Positions 17,072 through 27,000 of a stretch of 64,000 nt of DNA are shown here, piece after piece. Each line of letters opens with the position of its first letter. The first letter of the stretch is position 1. The stretch spans positions 1,426,001 through 1,490,000 of the forward strand of contig CAWCFV010000002.1 in NCBI GenBank assembly GCA_963794995.1. Direction: 5' to 3'. The notes below the pieces were generated by a model, which saw only the letters and a program-made list of their open reading frames with translations, was not told the origin of the DNA and did not search any database. The position numbers and the translations under genes were made by a program. Origin of the DNA: CAWCFV01 sp963794995 (GTDB lineage Bacteria > Actinomycetota > Actinomycetes > JACCUZ01).

Positions 17072-18532
17072 TCACACGCCGATGCGCTCCCACGGACCCC
17101 AGATGGCGAAGGAGATCCCCGTCGTCGCCTGCTGGTTGACGAACAGGGTGTCGCCGTCGGCGCTGAAGGTCGAGCCGGCGAACTCGTCGTCCGGGCGGGT
17201 CGACACGTTCTCGGCGATGTTGAACATCTGGCCGCCACGGGTGAGACCGCGCAGGAAGTTGCCCTCGTCGTGGTCCTCGCAGATCACCAGGGTCCCGCGC
17301 TTGCTGGTCGTCACGTTGTCGGGGAAGTCGAGGACCTCCCGGCCGGGTGACTGGAACACGAGCTCGAGCTTCCCGCTGCGGACGTGGTAGCCCCAGATCT
17401 GGCCCCAGCCGTTGCCGTAGCCGCCGCTGCCGTCGGGCCCGCCCAGCTCGGGGTCGCCACCACCGCCCTGGGTCGAGGTGAAGTAGACGATGTTGTGGTC
17501 GTACACCGTTCCTTCCAGCCGCGAGAACTTCGCGGCCCCCTGGGCCAGGCCCTGCTGGCTGACGAACTGGATCGCCTCGTCGTTGGTCCTGGTGACCGTC
17601 GTGCCGTCGTCGAACGACGGGGTGTCGATCTCGACCCAGTCGACGTCGTACGTGGCGCCCACCGGCTGGCTCAGCGCCAGCTCGGCGTTGTCGACACCGC
17701 GCACCTTGAGCATGTAGAGCCGGCCCCCGTCGTCGACCAGCCGCCCGGCCGACATCGGGTGGACGCGAGGAACCCACTTGTAGAAGCCGGACGGGAAGTT
17801 GAAGTCGTCCTCGCTCAGGTACAGCGCGCCCTCCTTCGGGTCCAGCGCCACCCCCTCGTGCGCGAAGCGACCGGCGGTGCGGATCGGCGCCGCGCTGGCG
17901 CGGCCGTCGGTCGGCACCTCGAAGATGAACCCGTGCGGCTTCGTCAGCTGCGTGTTGTCCTGACCGGTGAAGTCGTTGCCGACGTCCGGTCCGTTGACGG
18001 TCTCCTCGCAGGTGACCCACGCCCCCCACGGCATCGGTCCGCCCGAGCAGTTGTTCTGGGTGCCGCTGAGGCTCGCGAACGACTCCACCACGACGCCCTC
18101 GTGGGTGACGTGCACGGTGCTCGTGCCGCCGGGCGCGTTGGCGTCGTAGATCGGGCTCCCGGGGGGCCCGAAGGCCGGGCCGGGGCCGTTCTCCTCGTGG
18201 TTGCGGACCAGCGTGACGTCCCCGCTCGGGCCGGCGAAGGCGGCCATGCCGTCGTGACGCCCGGGCAGCCTGGCCCCGTCGTCGAGGATGACCGGTGTCG
18301 CCTTGCTGCTGCGCTGGAACGACCGGTACTGGAAGCCCTCGGGCAGCGCGAGACGGGTCTGGCCGTCCCGCAGGTCGGCGACCGGCCGGAGGCCCCGGCG
18401 GTTCGGCTTGCCACCGCCGGCCGCGTGGGCGCCACCCGCCAGGTAGCCGGCGAAGGGGCCGCCGAGCACGGCGCCCCCGACGGTGGCGGCAGCGCCGGAC
18501 TTGAGCAACGTTCTGCGGTCGAGCTCGGTCAT
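17072..18532 (-). CDS. Tat-exported PhoX-like (DUF839) phosphatase
   Basis: 486 residues. The N-terminus carries a twin-arginine signal (DRRTLLKSG, R6-R7, hydrophobic region 12-33, AHA cleavage near 37), so the folded, metal-loaded protein should leave via Tat. The mature part has PhoX/DUF839 features: TLVRNHEEN, GAWVTCEETVNG, FAHEGVALD, GALYLSEDDFN, LVICEDHDEGN and a terminal ISFAIWGPW. PhoX enzymes are calcium/iron alkaline phosphatases; whether this member is active is unproven. It stands between glmS and acpS; I see no clear Pho box in the 86-bp gap upstream. Confidence 0.88.
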   Translation of the reverse strand: MTELDRRTLLKSGAAATVGGAVLGGPFAGYLAGGAHAAGGGKPNRRGLRPVADLRDGQTRLALPEGFQYRSFQRSSKATPVILDDGARLPGRHDGMAAFAGPSGDVTLVRNHEENGPGPAFGPPGSPIYDANAPGGTSTVHVTHEGVVVESFASLSGTQNNCSGGPMPWGAWVTCEETVNGPDVGNDFTGQDNTQLTKPHGFIFEVPTDGRASAAPIRTAGRFAHEGVALDPKEGALYLSEDDFNFPSGFYKWVPRVHPMSAGRLVDDGGRLYMLKVRGVDNAELALSQPVGATYDVDWVEIDTPSFDDGTTVTRTNDEAIQFVSQQGLAQGAAKFSRLEGTVYDHNIVYFTSTQGGGGDPELGGPDGSGGYGNGWGQIWGYHVRSGKLELVFQSPGREVLDFPDNVTTSKRGTLVICEDHDEGNFLRGLTRGGQMFNIAENVSTRPDDEFAGSTFSADGDTLFVNQQATTGISFAIWGPWERIGV

Positions 18533-18618
18533 CGTGTCTCCTGGATCAGGGGTCGCGGACCGATGCCACGTTATCTGCCTCTCGCCGTGCTGAGAATCGG
18601 CAGACGGTGACCGCCCGA

Positions 18619-20478
18619 CTACTCGACGGTGACGGACTTGGCCAGGTTGCGCGGCTGGTCGACGTCGTGGCCGCGCACCCGCGCCATCTCGCAGGCGAAG
18701 ATCTGCAACGGGATCGTCGAGAGCAGCGGCTGCAGCAGCGTCGGCGCCTCGGGGACCCGGATCACGACGTCGGCGTAGGGCTCGACGTCGGTGTCGCCCT
18801 CCTCGGCGATCACGATGGTGCGGGCGCCACGGGCGCGGACCTCCTGCAGGTTCGACACGACCTTGTCGTGCAGGACGCTGCGGCCACGGGGCGACGGGAC
18901 GGCGCAGATGACCGGCACGCCCTCCTCGATCAGTGCGATCGGCCCGTGCTTGAGCTCACCCGCGGCGAACCCCTCGGCGTGCATGTAGGCGAGCTCCTTG
19001 AGCTTGAGCGCGCCCTCGAGCGCGGTCGGGTAGCCGACGTGCCTCCCCAGGAACAGCACCGACGTCGCGTCGACGAGCTCGCCCGCCAGCGCGCGCACCG
19101 GGTCCATGCCGTCGAGGACCGTCTGCATCTTGGCCGGCATGGCGCGCAGGTCGTCGACCACCTTGGCGATCTCGTCGCCGAACTTGGTGCCACGGACCTG
19201 CGCGAGGTAGAGGCCGACCAGGAAGCACGCGACGATCTGGGTCAGGTAGCCCTTCGTCGACGCGACGGCGACCTCCGGGCCGGCGTGGGTGTAGAGGACG
19301 GCGTCGGACTCGCGCGGCATGGTCGAGCCGTTGGTGTTGCAGATGGTCAGCACCCTGGCCCGCTGCTCGCGCGCGTGCCGGAGGGCCATCAGGGTGTCCA
19401 TGGTCTCGCCGGACTGCGAGATCGCGACGACGAGCGTCGACCGGGTGAGCACCGGGTCGCGGTAGCGGAACTCCGAGGCCAGCTCGACCTCGCACGGCAC
19501 GCGGCACCAGTGCTCGATCGCGTACTTCGCGACCAGCCCGGCGTGGAAGGAGGTGCCGCACGCAATGATGATGATCTTGTCGACCTCGCGCAGGTCGTCG
19601 TCGGAGAGGCGCATCTCGTCGAGGACGAGCCGGTTGTCGTCGTCGAGCCGGCCGAGCATGGTGTCGGCGACCGCCTGCGGCTGCTCGTCGATCTCCTTGA
19701 GCATGAAGTACTCGTAGCCGCCCTTCTCGGCGGCGGACAGGTCCCAGTCGACGTGGTACTCGCGGACCTCGCCGGCGTTGCCGTCGAAGTCCGTGACGAC
19801 GACCTCGTCGCGACGCAGCTCGACCACCTGGTCCTGTCCGAGCTCGACGGCCTCGCGGGTGTGCGCGATGAAGGCGGCGACGTCGGACGCGAGGAAGTTC
19901 TCGCCGTCCCCGCGGCCGACCACCAGCGGGGAGTTGCGGCGGGCACCGACGACGACGTCCGGGACGTCGACGTGGGTGGCCACGAGGGTGAAGGCGCCCT
20001 CGAGCCGACGGCAGACGCGCACGCATCGCCTCGGCGAGCTCGATCTCGCCCGTCATCGTCGCGGTACGCCTCCTCGAGCAGGTGCGCGACCGCCTCGGTG
20101 TCGGTGTCGCTGGTGAGCTGGTGGCCGCGCGCCTCGAGCTCGGCGCGCAGGGCCGCGAAGTTCTCGATGATGCCGTTGTGGATCACCGCCACCGAGCCGG
20201 TGCAGTCGACGTGCGGGTGGGCGTTGCGGTCGTTCGGCGCGCCGTGGGTCGCCCACCGGGTGTGACCCATGCCGGTGCGTCGCCACGCCGAGCGGGTTCT
20301 CGGCCAGCGCCGCCTCGAGGTTGGCCAGCTTGCCCGCGCGCTTCTCGGTGGCCAGCTTGCCGTCGGTGAGCAGCGCGACACCCGCGGAGTCGTAGCCGCG
20401 GTACTCCAGCCGCCGGAGACCCTCGACGACGACGCCGAGAGCCGACTGCCGACCGACGTAGCCCACGATGCCGCACAT
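18619..20478 (-). pseudogene. glmS: glmS, glucosamine-fructose-6-phosphate aminotransferase, broken by three +1 shifts
   Basis: Three reading frames must be joined to recover a normal 618-residue GlmS. It starts MCGIVGYVG (Cys2 nucleophile of the glutaminase domain) and ends DQPRNLAKSVTVE (isomerase domain, with SQSGETMDT sugar-binding loop and CGTSFHAG). Extra single bases are needed at about 20280, 20057 and 20017; removing them restores LGVARTGMGHTRWATHG, YRDMTGEIELAEAMRA and VCRRLEGAF in order. The net change is three bases, so the downstream frame is the original one. GlmS makes glucosamine-6-phosphate and is normally essential, so sequence error is more likely than decay. It appears leaderless: -10 TACCCT lies 7 nt before the ATG. 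Confidence 0.9.
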
Positions 20479-20485
20479 GGGTGAC

Positions 20486-20491
20486 AGGGTA
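20486..20491 (-). promoter_or_regulatory. -10 box of a probable leaderless glmS transcript
   Basis: Minus-strand TACCCT (TANNNT type) ends 7 nt before the glmS ATG and there is no Shine-Dalgarno, which places transcription start at or beside the A of the ATG. Confidence 0.5.
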
Positions 20492-20497
20492 TCGGCC

Positions 20498-21491
20498 GTG
20501 CCGCCACCCGTTCCCGACCCGGCTCGGTCCCCGACGGAGACCGCGTCGGCCCCGGTCCGCCCGGTCGCCGTACTGCGGATCGACCGGGACCGCTGGAGCG
20601 CCCTGCGCGACACGACACCCCTGACGCTCGACGACGACGACCTGGCCCGCCTGCGCGGGCTCGGCGAGCCGATCGACCTCGTCGAGGTCGAGGAGGTCTA
20701 CCTGCCGCTGTCGAGGCTGCTCAGCCTGCAGGTCACCGCGGCCCACGAGCGGCACCGCGCGACGTCGACGTTCCTGCGGCGAGGCCTCGGCGCCGGTGCC
20801 GTTCGTCATCGGGGTCGCCGGCAGCGTGGCCGTCGGCAAGAGCACCACCTCGCGGGTGCTGCGCGAGCTGCTGGCGCGCTGGCCGCACCACCCGCAGGTC
20901 GACCTGGTGACCACCGACGGCTTCCTGCTGCCCAACGCCGAGCTGGAGCGTCGCGGGCTGCTGTCCCGCAAGGGCTTCCCGGAGTCCTACGACCAGCGCG
21001 CCCTGCTCCGCTTCCTGGCCGCGGTCAAGGCAGGCGAGCCGGCGGTCGAGGCGCCGGTCTACTCCCACCTCGGCTACGACGTCCTGCCGGGCGAGTCACT
21101 CGTGGTGCGGCGGCCGGACATCCTCGTCGTCGAGGGGCTCAACGTGCTGCAGCCGCCCCGCCCACGGGCGGACGGCCGCAGCCGCATGAGCGTCTCGGAC
21201 TACTTCGACTTCTCCGTCTACGTCGACGCCGCCACCGTCGACGTGCGGCGCTGGTACGTCGAGCGGTTCCTCCGGCTGCGGCGTACCGCCTTCGCCGACC
21301 CCGGCTCGTACTTCCGTCGCTACGCCGGGCTCTCCGACGACGAGGCCCGCGAGACCGCCCTGGCGATCTGGGCCGAGGTCAACGAGCCGAACCTGGAGCA
21401 GAACATCCGCCCGACCCGCGGCCGGGCCAGCCTGGTGCTCGAGAAGGGCCCCGACCACAGCGTGCGCCAGGTCCGCCTGCGCAAGCTCTGA
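20498..21491 (+). pseudogene. coaA: coaA, type I pantothenate kinase, broken by one +1 shift
   Basis: The first segment (VLRIDRDRWSALRD ... EVEEVYLPLSRLLSLQV ... RATSTFLR) and the second (VPFVIGVAGSVAVGKSTTSR ... LRKL) are in different frames. Removing one base near 20780 joins them as TFLREASAPVPFVIGVAG and gives a 330-residue CoaA; the P-loop GSVAVGKST and the KGFPESYD region are intact. CoaA phosphorylates pantothenate, the first committed step of CoA synthesis. The start GTG is uncertain; it is only 19 bp from the divergent glmS start. Loss would normally be lethal unless a type II/III kinase exists, so sequencing error is the leading explanation. Confidence 0.88.
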
Positions 21492-21509
21492 GGCGCCCCG
21501 GGCGGACGG

Positions 21510-22856
21510 CTACAGCGCGAGGTGGGTGCGGACGACGTCGGCGAGCCGCTCGGCCACGGCCTCGGCCTGCGCCTTGTCCGGCGCCTCGACCATGACCCGC
21601 ACCACCGGCTCGGTGCCGCTGGGGCGCAGCAGCACCCGGCCGGTGCTGCCGAGCTCGTCCTCGACCTGACGGACGGCCTCCTGCAGCGGAAGGCAGCCCT
21701 TCACGCCGGCGCGGTCGACGCCCCGCACGTTGACGAGCACCTGCGGCAGCCGGTCCATGACGGCAGCGAGCTCGTCGAGGGGCTTCCCGGTGGCGGCTAC
21801 CCGGGCGAGGAGCTGCAGGGCCGTCAGCGTGCCGTCGCCGGTGGTGGCGTGCTCGGTGAGGATGACGTGCCCGGACTGCTCGCCCCCGAGTGCGTAGCCG
21901 CCGGCGCGCATGGCCTCGAGCACGTACCGGTCACCGACTCCGGTCTCGACGACGGTGACGCCCTCGCGGGCCATGGCGAGCCGGAAGCCGAGGTTGGACA
22001 TCACGGTGACGACCGCGGTGTCCTGCGGGAGGTGGCCCGACTCGCGCAGCGCCAGCGCGAGGACGGCGAGGATCTGGTCACCGTCGACGACCTCACCGCG
22101 GGCGTCGACGGCGAGGCAACGGTCGGCGTCGCCGTCGAGGGCGACGCCCGCGTGCGCCCGGTGCTCGACGACGGCGGCGCGCAGCCGGTCGAGGTGGGTC
22201 GACCCGTAGCCGTCGTTGATGTTCAGGCCGTCGGGACGGTCGCCGATCGCGACGACCTCCGCGCCGGCCCGACGCAGCACCTCCGGAGCGACCAGGTGGG
22301 CGGCGCCGTGCGCCGCGTCGACCACCACCCGGATCCCGTCGAGCCGCTGCGGCAGCGTCCCGAGCAGGTGCTCGACGTAGCGGTCCCCCGCGGTGGCGTC
22401 CTGGCGGACCCGCCCGACGGCGGCCCCGGTCGGGCGCTCCCAGTCCTCGCGCAGCCTGGCCTCGATGGCGTCCTCGAGCTCGTCGGCGAGCTTGTGACCG
22501 CCGCGCGCGAGGAACTTCAGGCCGTTGTCCGGCATCGGGTTGTGGCTGGCGGAGATGACCGCCCCCAGGTCGGCGCCCAGCTCGGCGGTGAGGAACGCGA
22601 CCGCCGGGGTCGGCAGGACGCCGACGTCGAGGACGTCGACGCCGGCGCTGGCCAGGCCGGCGACGACAGCGGCGCTGAGGAACTCCCCCGACGCGCGCGG
22701 GTCGCGGCCCACGACCGCGCTCGGGCGGTGACCTGCGAAGGCCCCGACGTCACCGAGGACGTGGGCCGCTGCGACCGACAGGTCGAGCGCGAGCTCGGCC
22801 GTGAGGTCCCGGTTGGCCAGCCCACGCACTCCGTCGGTGCCGAAGATCCGTCCCAC
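21510..22856 (-). CDS. glmM: Phosphoglucosamine mutase
   Basis: 448 residues. The phosphoserine loop ISASHNPMPDNG (S104), the Mg loop DGDADR and the substrate loop GGEQSGH are intact, as are the C-terminal phosphate-binding residues in LRPSGTEPVVRVM. It converts glucosamine-6-phosphate (from GlmS) to glucosamine-1-phosphate on the way to UDP-GlcNAc. It lies 17 bp after rpsI in the rplM-rpsI-glmM arrangement common in actinobacteria and is convergent with coaA. Confidence 0.97.
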   Translation of the reverse strand: MGRIFGTDGVRGLANRDLTAELALDLSVAAAHVLGDVGAFAGHRPSAVVGRDPRASGEFLSAAVVAGLASAGVDVLDVGVLPTPAVAFLTAELGADLGAVISASHNPMPDNGLKFLARGGHKLADELEDAIEARLREDWERPTGAAVGRVRQDATAGDRYVEHLLGTLPQRLDGIRVVVDAAHGAAHLVAPEVLRRAGAEVVAIGDRPDGLNINDGYGSTHLDRLRAAVVEHRAHAGVALDGDADRCLAVDARGEVVDGDQILAVLALALRESGHLPQDTAVVTVMSNLGFRLAMAREGVTVVETGVGDRYVLEAMRAGGYALGGEQSGHVILTEHATTGDGTLTALQLLARVAATGKPLDELAAVMDRLPQVLVNVRGVDRAGVKGCLPLQEAVRQVEDELGSTGRVLLRPSGTEPVVRVMVEAPDKAQAEAVAERLADVVRTHLAL

Positions 22857-22873
22857 GCAGCGGGCCGGGCCGA

Positions 22874-23383
22874 TCAGCGCTTGCTGTACTGCGGAGCCTT
22901 GCGGGCCTTCTTCAGACCGTACTTCTTGCGCTCCTTGACCCGGGCGTCGCGGGAGAGGAAGCCGGCGCGCTTGAGCGTCGGCCGGTTGCCCTCCTCGTCG
23001 ATCTCGTTCAGGGCGCGGGCGATGGCGAGGCGCAGAGCGCCGGCCTGCCCGGAGCTGCCGCCGCCATGGATGCGGGCGATGACGTCGAAGCGCTCCTCGG
23101 CACCGATGGCCGTGAAGGGGTCGTTGACCGACTGCTGGTGGACCTTGTTCGGGAAGTAGACGTCCAGCGGCTTGCCGTTGACGACCCAGCGCCCGCTGCC
23201 CGGCACCAGCCGGACCCGCGCGATGGCTTCCTTGCGGCGACCGGTGGCGGCACCCGGCGCGGTGACGATCTCGCGCGGGGTGGCGGAGGTGAACGACTCG
23301 GTCGTCGACTCGGTCGTGAAGCTCTCGGGCGCCGACTCGGTGGTCTCGTCGGTGGCGGTGGTCGCCTCGGTGGGTGTGGCCAC
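22874..23383 (-). CDS. rpsI: 30S ribosomal protein uS9
   Basis: 169 residues, longer than the ~130 of E. coli because of a Thr/Glu/Ser-rich N-terminal extension of about 45 residues, usual in actinobacteria. The core from GRRKEAIARVRLVPG to the basic tail ARKAPQYSKR is complete; the final KR contacts tRNA in the P site. Second gene after rplM. Confidence 0.97.
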   Translation of the reverse strand: MATPTEATTATDETTESAPESFTTESTTESFTSATPREIVTAPGAATGRRKEAIARVRLVPGSGRWVVNGKPLDVYFPNKVHQQSVNDPFTAIGAEERFDVIARIHGGGSSGQAGALRLAIARALNEIDEEGNRPTLKRAGFLSRDARVKERKKYGLKKARKAPQYSKR

Positions 23384-23459
23384 GATGTGTCTCAGCTCTG
23401 CTTCCGTCTAGCCAGCGGATGTGTCTGCGGTCGTGCTGCGGCGGTGGGACCGACTGCAG

Positions 23460-23903
23460 CTACTGCGCGACCTGGATGATCTCGAACGGGACCGGTGCCT
23501 GCGCCTGGTGCGGGTGCTCCGGACCGGCGTAGACCTTGAGCTTGCTCAGCATGGCCCGGCCCAGGGTGTTGTGCGGGAGCATCCCCTTGATGGCCTTCTC
23601 GACCGCACGCTCCGGGTGCTTCTCGAGCAGCACGCTGTACGGCGTGGCCGTGAGGCCGCCCGGGTAGCCGGAGTGCCGGTAGGCCAGCTTGGTCTCGCGC
23701 TTGTTGCCGGTCAGCACGACCTTGCCGGCGTTGACGATCACGACGAAGTCGCCGGTGTCGACGTGAGGGGCGTAGATCGGCTTGTGCTTGCCCCGCAGCA
23801 GCGTCGCCGCCTGGGTGGCGAGCCGGCCGAGGACGACGTCGGTCGCGTCGATGACGTGCCACTGACGCTGGACGTCGCCGGGCTTGGGGCTGTACGTACG
23901 CAC
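23460..23903 (-). CDS. rplM: 50S ribosomal protein uL13
   Basis: 147 residues, GTG start, beginning RTYSPKPGDVQRQWHVIDA; KHKPIYAPHVDTGDFVVIVNA and GMLPHNTLGR are signature segments. An early assembly protein of the large subunit. Preceded by a clear promoter about 90 bp upstream and followed by rpsI. Confidence 0.97.
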   Translation of the reverse strand: MRTYSPKPGDVQRQWHVIDATDVVLGRLATQAATLLRGKHKPIYAPHVDTGDFVVIVNAGKVVLTGNKRETKLAYRHSGYPGGLTATPYSVLLEKHPERAVEKAIKGMLPHNTLGRAMLSKLKVYAGPEHPHQAQAPVPFEIIQVAQ

Positions 23904-23991
23904 GCTGAGGCCTTCTCGCAGTCGGTCGGGATGGTCCGCTCGTGCCGGACCTGCCGGGCGGGCACCTGGCGGGTGGGCACAACGACCTCGC

Positions 23992-24021
23992 AGACTACCG
24001 TCCGGCTCCGGACCCGGTCAA
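23992..24021 (-). promoter_or_regulatory. rplM-rpsI promoter (-35 TTGACC, 18 bp, -10 TAGTCT)
   Basis: TTGACC at 24016-24021 and TAGTCT at 23992-23997 on the minus strand, 18 bp apart, within the gap between the amylase end and rplM. It gives a leader of about 80 nt. Confidence 0.65.
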
Positions 24022-24037
24022 AACCGAGCCGGTCGGC

Positions 24038-27000
24038 TCAGCCCGCCGGTGGGGGCGGCGGGGCCGTGACGACCGAGATCGTCTGGCTGCCGGCGTCGTA
24101 GGTGAACCTGGTCGCGTCACCCTCGGCGACCGTGAAGCTGGTCGTCGACCCGACCAGGGCCCCGTCGACCGCCGGCCGGACGTCGTACGTCCCGGCCGGG
24201 ACCTCGGTGGTCCACAGGCTGTAGACGCCGTCGTCGTCGGGGTCCTGCAGCCAGCCGCGCATGCAGTCGACGCTGTTGTCGCCCGGACAGCCCATCTCGG
24301 ACTGGAAGGTCCCCGTGGCCACGACGATGTCGTCGAGGACGTCGTTGGTCACCCAGTGCGTGCGGTGGTCGTAGTAGAACGTCACCGGCCCGGCTGTCGA
24401 GGTCTGGTAGCCGATGTCGCTGCCGCCGCGGACCCCCTTGGCGCCGTAGTTCTCGTCCCACGACTTGTTGATCGCCACCTTGAAGGCCCAGTCGCCGACG
24501 GGCACCTGGAACGTCTTGCTCCAGATGTCGTCGTCGGCGCCGAGCTGCAGCTGGGTCGCCTCACAGCTCGGGCTCCAGTCGCCGGGGTTCGTCGGGTCGT
24601 CGTCGGCCGAGTCGGGGCAGCCCAGCTCGGAGCCGTGCCGGCCGGGGATGGAGACCGCGTTCGGCTGCGGCACCGCGCTCACCGGGTAGGTGACCTCGGG
24701 GGCGTTGCCCACCACGGCCCAGGACGACGCCACGCCGAGGTCGCCGTCGTGGTCGCGGACGACGGCGCGGTACTCGAGCAGCGAGCCCTTGGCCATGCCG
24801 CGCACGTCCTGGTAGACGCGGTAGGGCGCGTTGTCGTCCGTGCCCAGCGTCCGCCACGAGGACGTGCCGACCGGGCGCCACAGGACAGTGACCTGCTGCA
24901 GGTCGTTCTGGGGCACGTCGACCGTGATCGGCGTGCGCTCCTCGACGACAGCGCCCGGCTGCGGGGTCACGACGGTCGGCGTCGGCGACACCGAGTCCGG
25001 ACCCAGCGCCTTCACGGCGCGGTAGACCGCCACGGACCGGGCCGGGACCCGGACCGTCACCTCGCCCTGCGCGTCCGAGCGCAGCGACCTGCGCGCACCG
25101 GGCGGCGTGGGCCGCAGCTTGGTGAACACCATGTCCGACGAGTACGTCGGGAACGTCGCCGTCCGTGTCCCGTCTGCGCTGTTGGCGGCAACGACGTACT
25201 CGACGTTCTTGCCGGCCGAGATCCGGCTGAAGGCGAAGATGCCAGGACCGCTGTCGGCGTGCCTCGTGACCTGCGCACCGTCGGCCAGGGTCGGGTGCTT
25301 CGCCCGGACCTTCGCCATGGCAGCGATGTGCCGGTACAGCGGGTGACGGGTGTCGAAGTTCGCGTCGGCCGTCGTGGCGTCGGTGCCGATCAGGTCGTTG
25401 TCGTTGTAGGAGGCCACCTTCGACGGGAACATGTCCTCGCGCGCGTCCTGGTCGCCGCCGTCGCCGGTGAAGCCCTGCTCGTCGCCGTAGTAGACGACCG
25501 GCTGGCCGCGGGTCAGGTACATGAGGCTGTGCGCGAACCGGTCCCGCTCGAACAGCTCGGGCCCGCTGTGCCCCGCGTCCCTCAGGAACTTCCCGATCCG
25601 GCCCATGTCGTGGTTGCCCAGGAAGGTCGGCAGCGAGTACGCGTTGGAGTCGGCATCGGTGTACCAGTCGTCGGCGGCGAAGAAGCCGGCGAGGGTCTGC
25701 GCGGACGAGGCCGACTTCCCCTCCTCGCCCTTGGCGTAGCCGGAGGCGTTGGCCTGGAAGCCGAAGTCGACCGTCGCCTGGAGCCGGCCCTCGGTCGTGT
25801 ACTGGCTCATGAACGCCGGGTTGGCGTCGAAGACCTCGCCGAACATGAAGAAGTCGTTGTCGTCGGTGCGCGCCGCGGCCCGCTGCAGGGCGGGGCCGAA
25901 CCGCTGCCAGAACTGCATGTTGACGTGCTTCACGGTGTCGATGCGGAAGCCGTCGACGCCCGCCTCGCGCACCCAGGTCCGGTAGATGTCGATCATGCCG
26001 TTGACGACCTCGGGGCGCTCGGTCCACAGATCGTCGAGCGCCTGCCGGTCCCCACCCGGGAAGTCGCCGTACTCGCTGTTCTCACCGGTGAACGACGAGG
26101 TGCCGCGGTTGTGGTACATCGTCGGGTCGTTCAGCCAGGCCGGGACCTTGACGGTCTTGTCGGCCTCGCTGCGGAAGGTCGGCACGTACGGGAACGACGT
26201 GTCGGGGTCGATCTCGGGGAACGTGTCACCCAGGGCGTAGTCGCGGTCGTCGAACGGGTTGCCGTCGGCGTCGCGGTAGGGCTCGTCGGCCTTGGAGACG
26301 TAGGGGATCGACTGGTTGCCGGGGGCCCCGACGTACTCGTCCGCCGGGTAGTCGAGGACGTCGGCGGTGTGGTTGGTGATGATGTCGAAGAACACCTTGA
26401 TGCCGCGCTTGTGCGCCTTGTCGATGAGCTCCTTGAGGTCGGCGTTCGTGCCGAGGTGCGGGTCGATCTGGGTGAAGTCGGTGATCCAGTACCCGTGGTA
26501 GCCGGCCGACTCAGCGCCGGGTGTTCCCTGGACCGGCTTGTTCTTGAACGACGGGGTCATCCAGATGGCCGTGGTGCCGAGGTCCTCGACGTAGTCGAGC
26601 TTCTTGATCAGGCCGCGCAGGTCGCCGCCGTGGTAGAAGGCCTTGTCCGTCGGGTCGGCGCCGGTCACGAGCCGCCCGCCGGCCAGCCCGCCCTGGTCGT
26701 TGGCCTGGCTGCCGTTCTCGAAGCGGTCGGCCATGACGAAGTAGAAGCGCTCCTTGGTCAGGTCCTTGCGCAGGCTGGATGCCGCGCGGGCCCGGTCGGC
26801 CGGCCCCAGCGGAGCAGGCTCGTCGGCGGGCGAGACCCGGACGGCGTGGGTGTCGTGGTCGTAGGTGAAGCGCAGGCGCGCGTCGCCCTCGAGCGGCAGC
26901 GGGATGTTGCCGCCCTTGTCGTACGTGCCGTCGGAGTCGCCGTAGTTCTCCGCCCACGAGCCGTTCAGCCGCACCTTGAACTCGTAGTCGCCCGCCGGCA

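Noticed and set aside
24002..24032. CCGGCTC/GAGCCGG as an amylase terminator
   Set aside because: The stem is only 7 bp, the loop is long, and it overlaps the -35 region of the rplM promoter. Too weak to list as a terminator.
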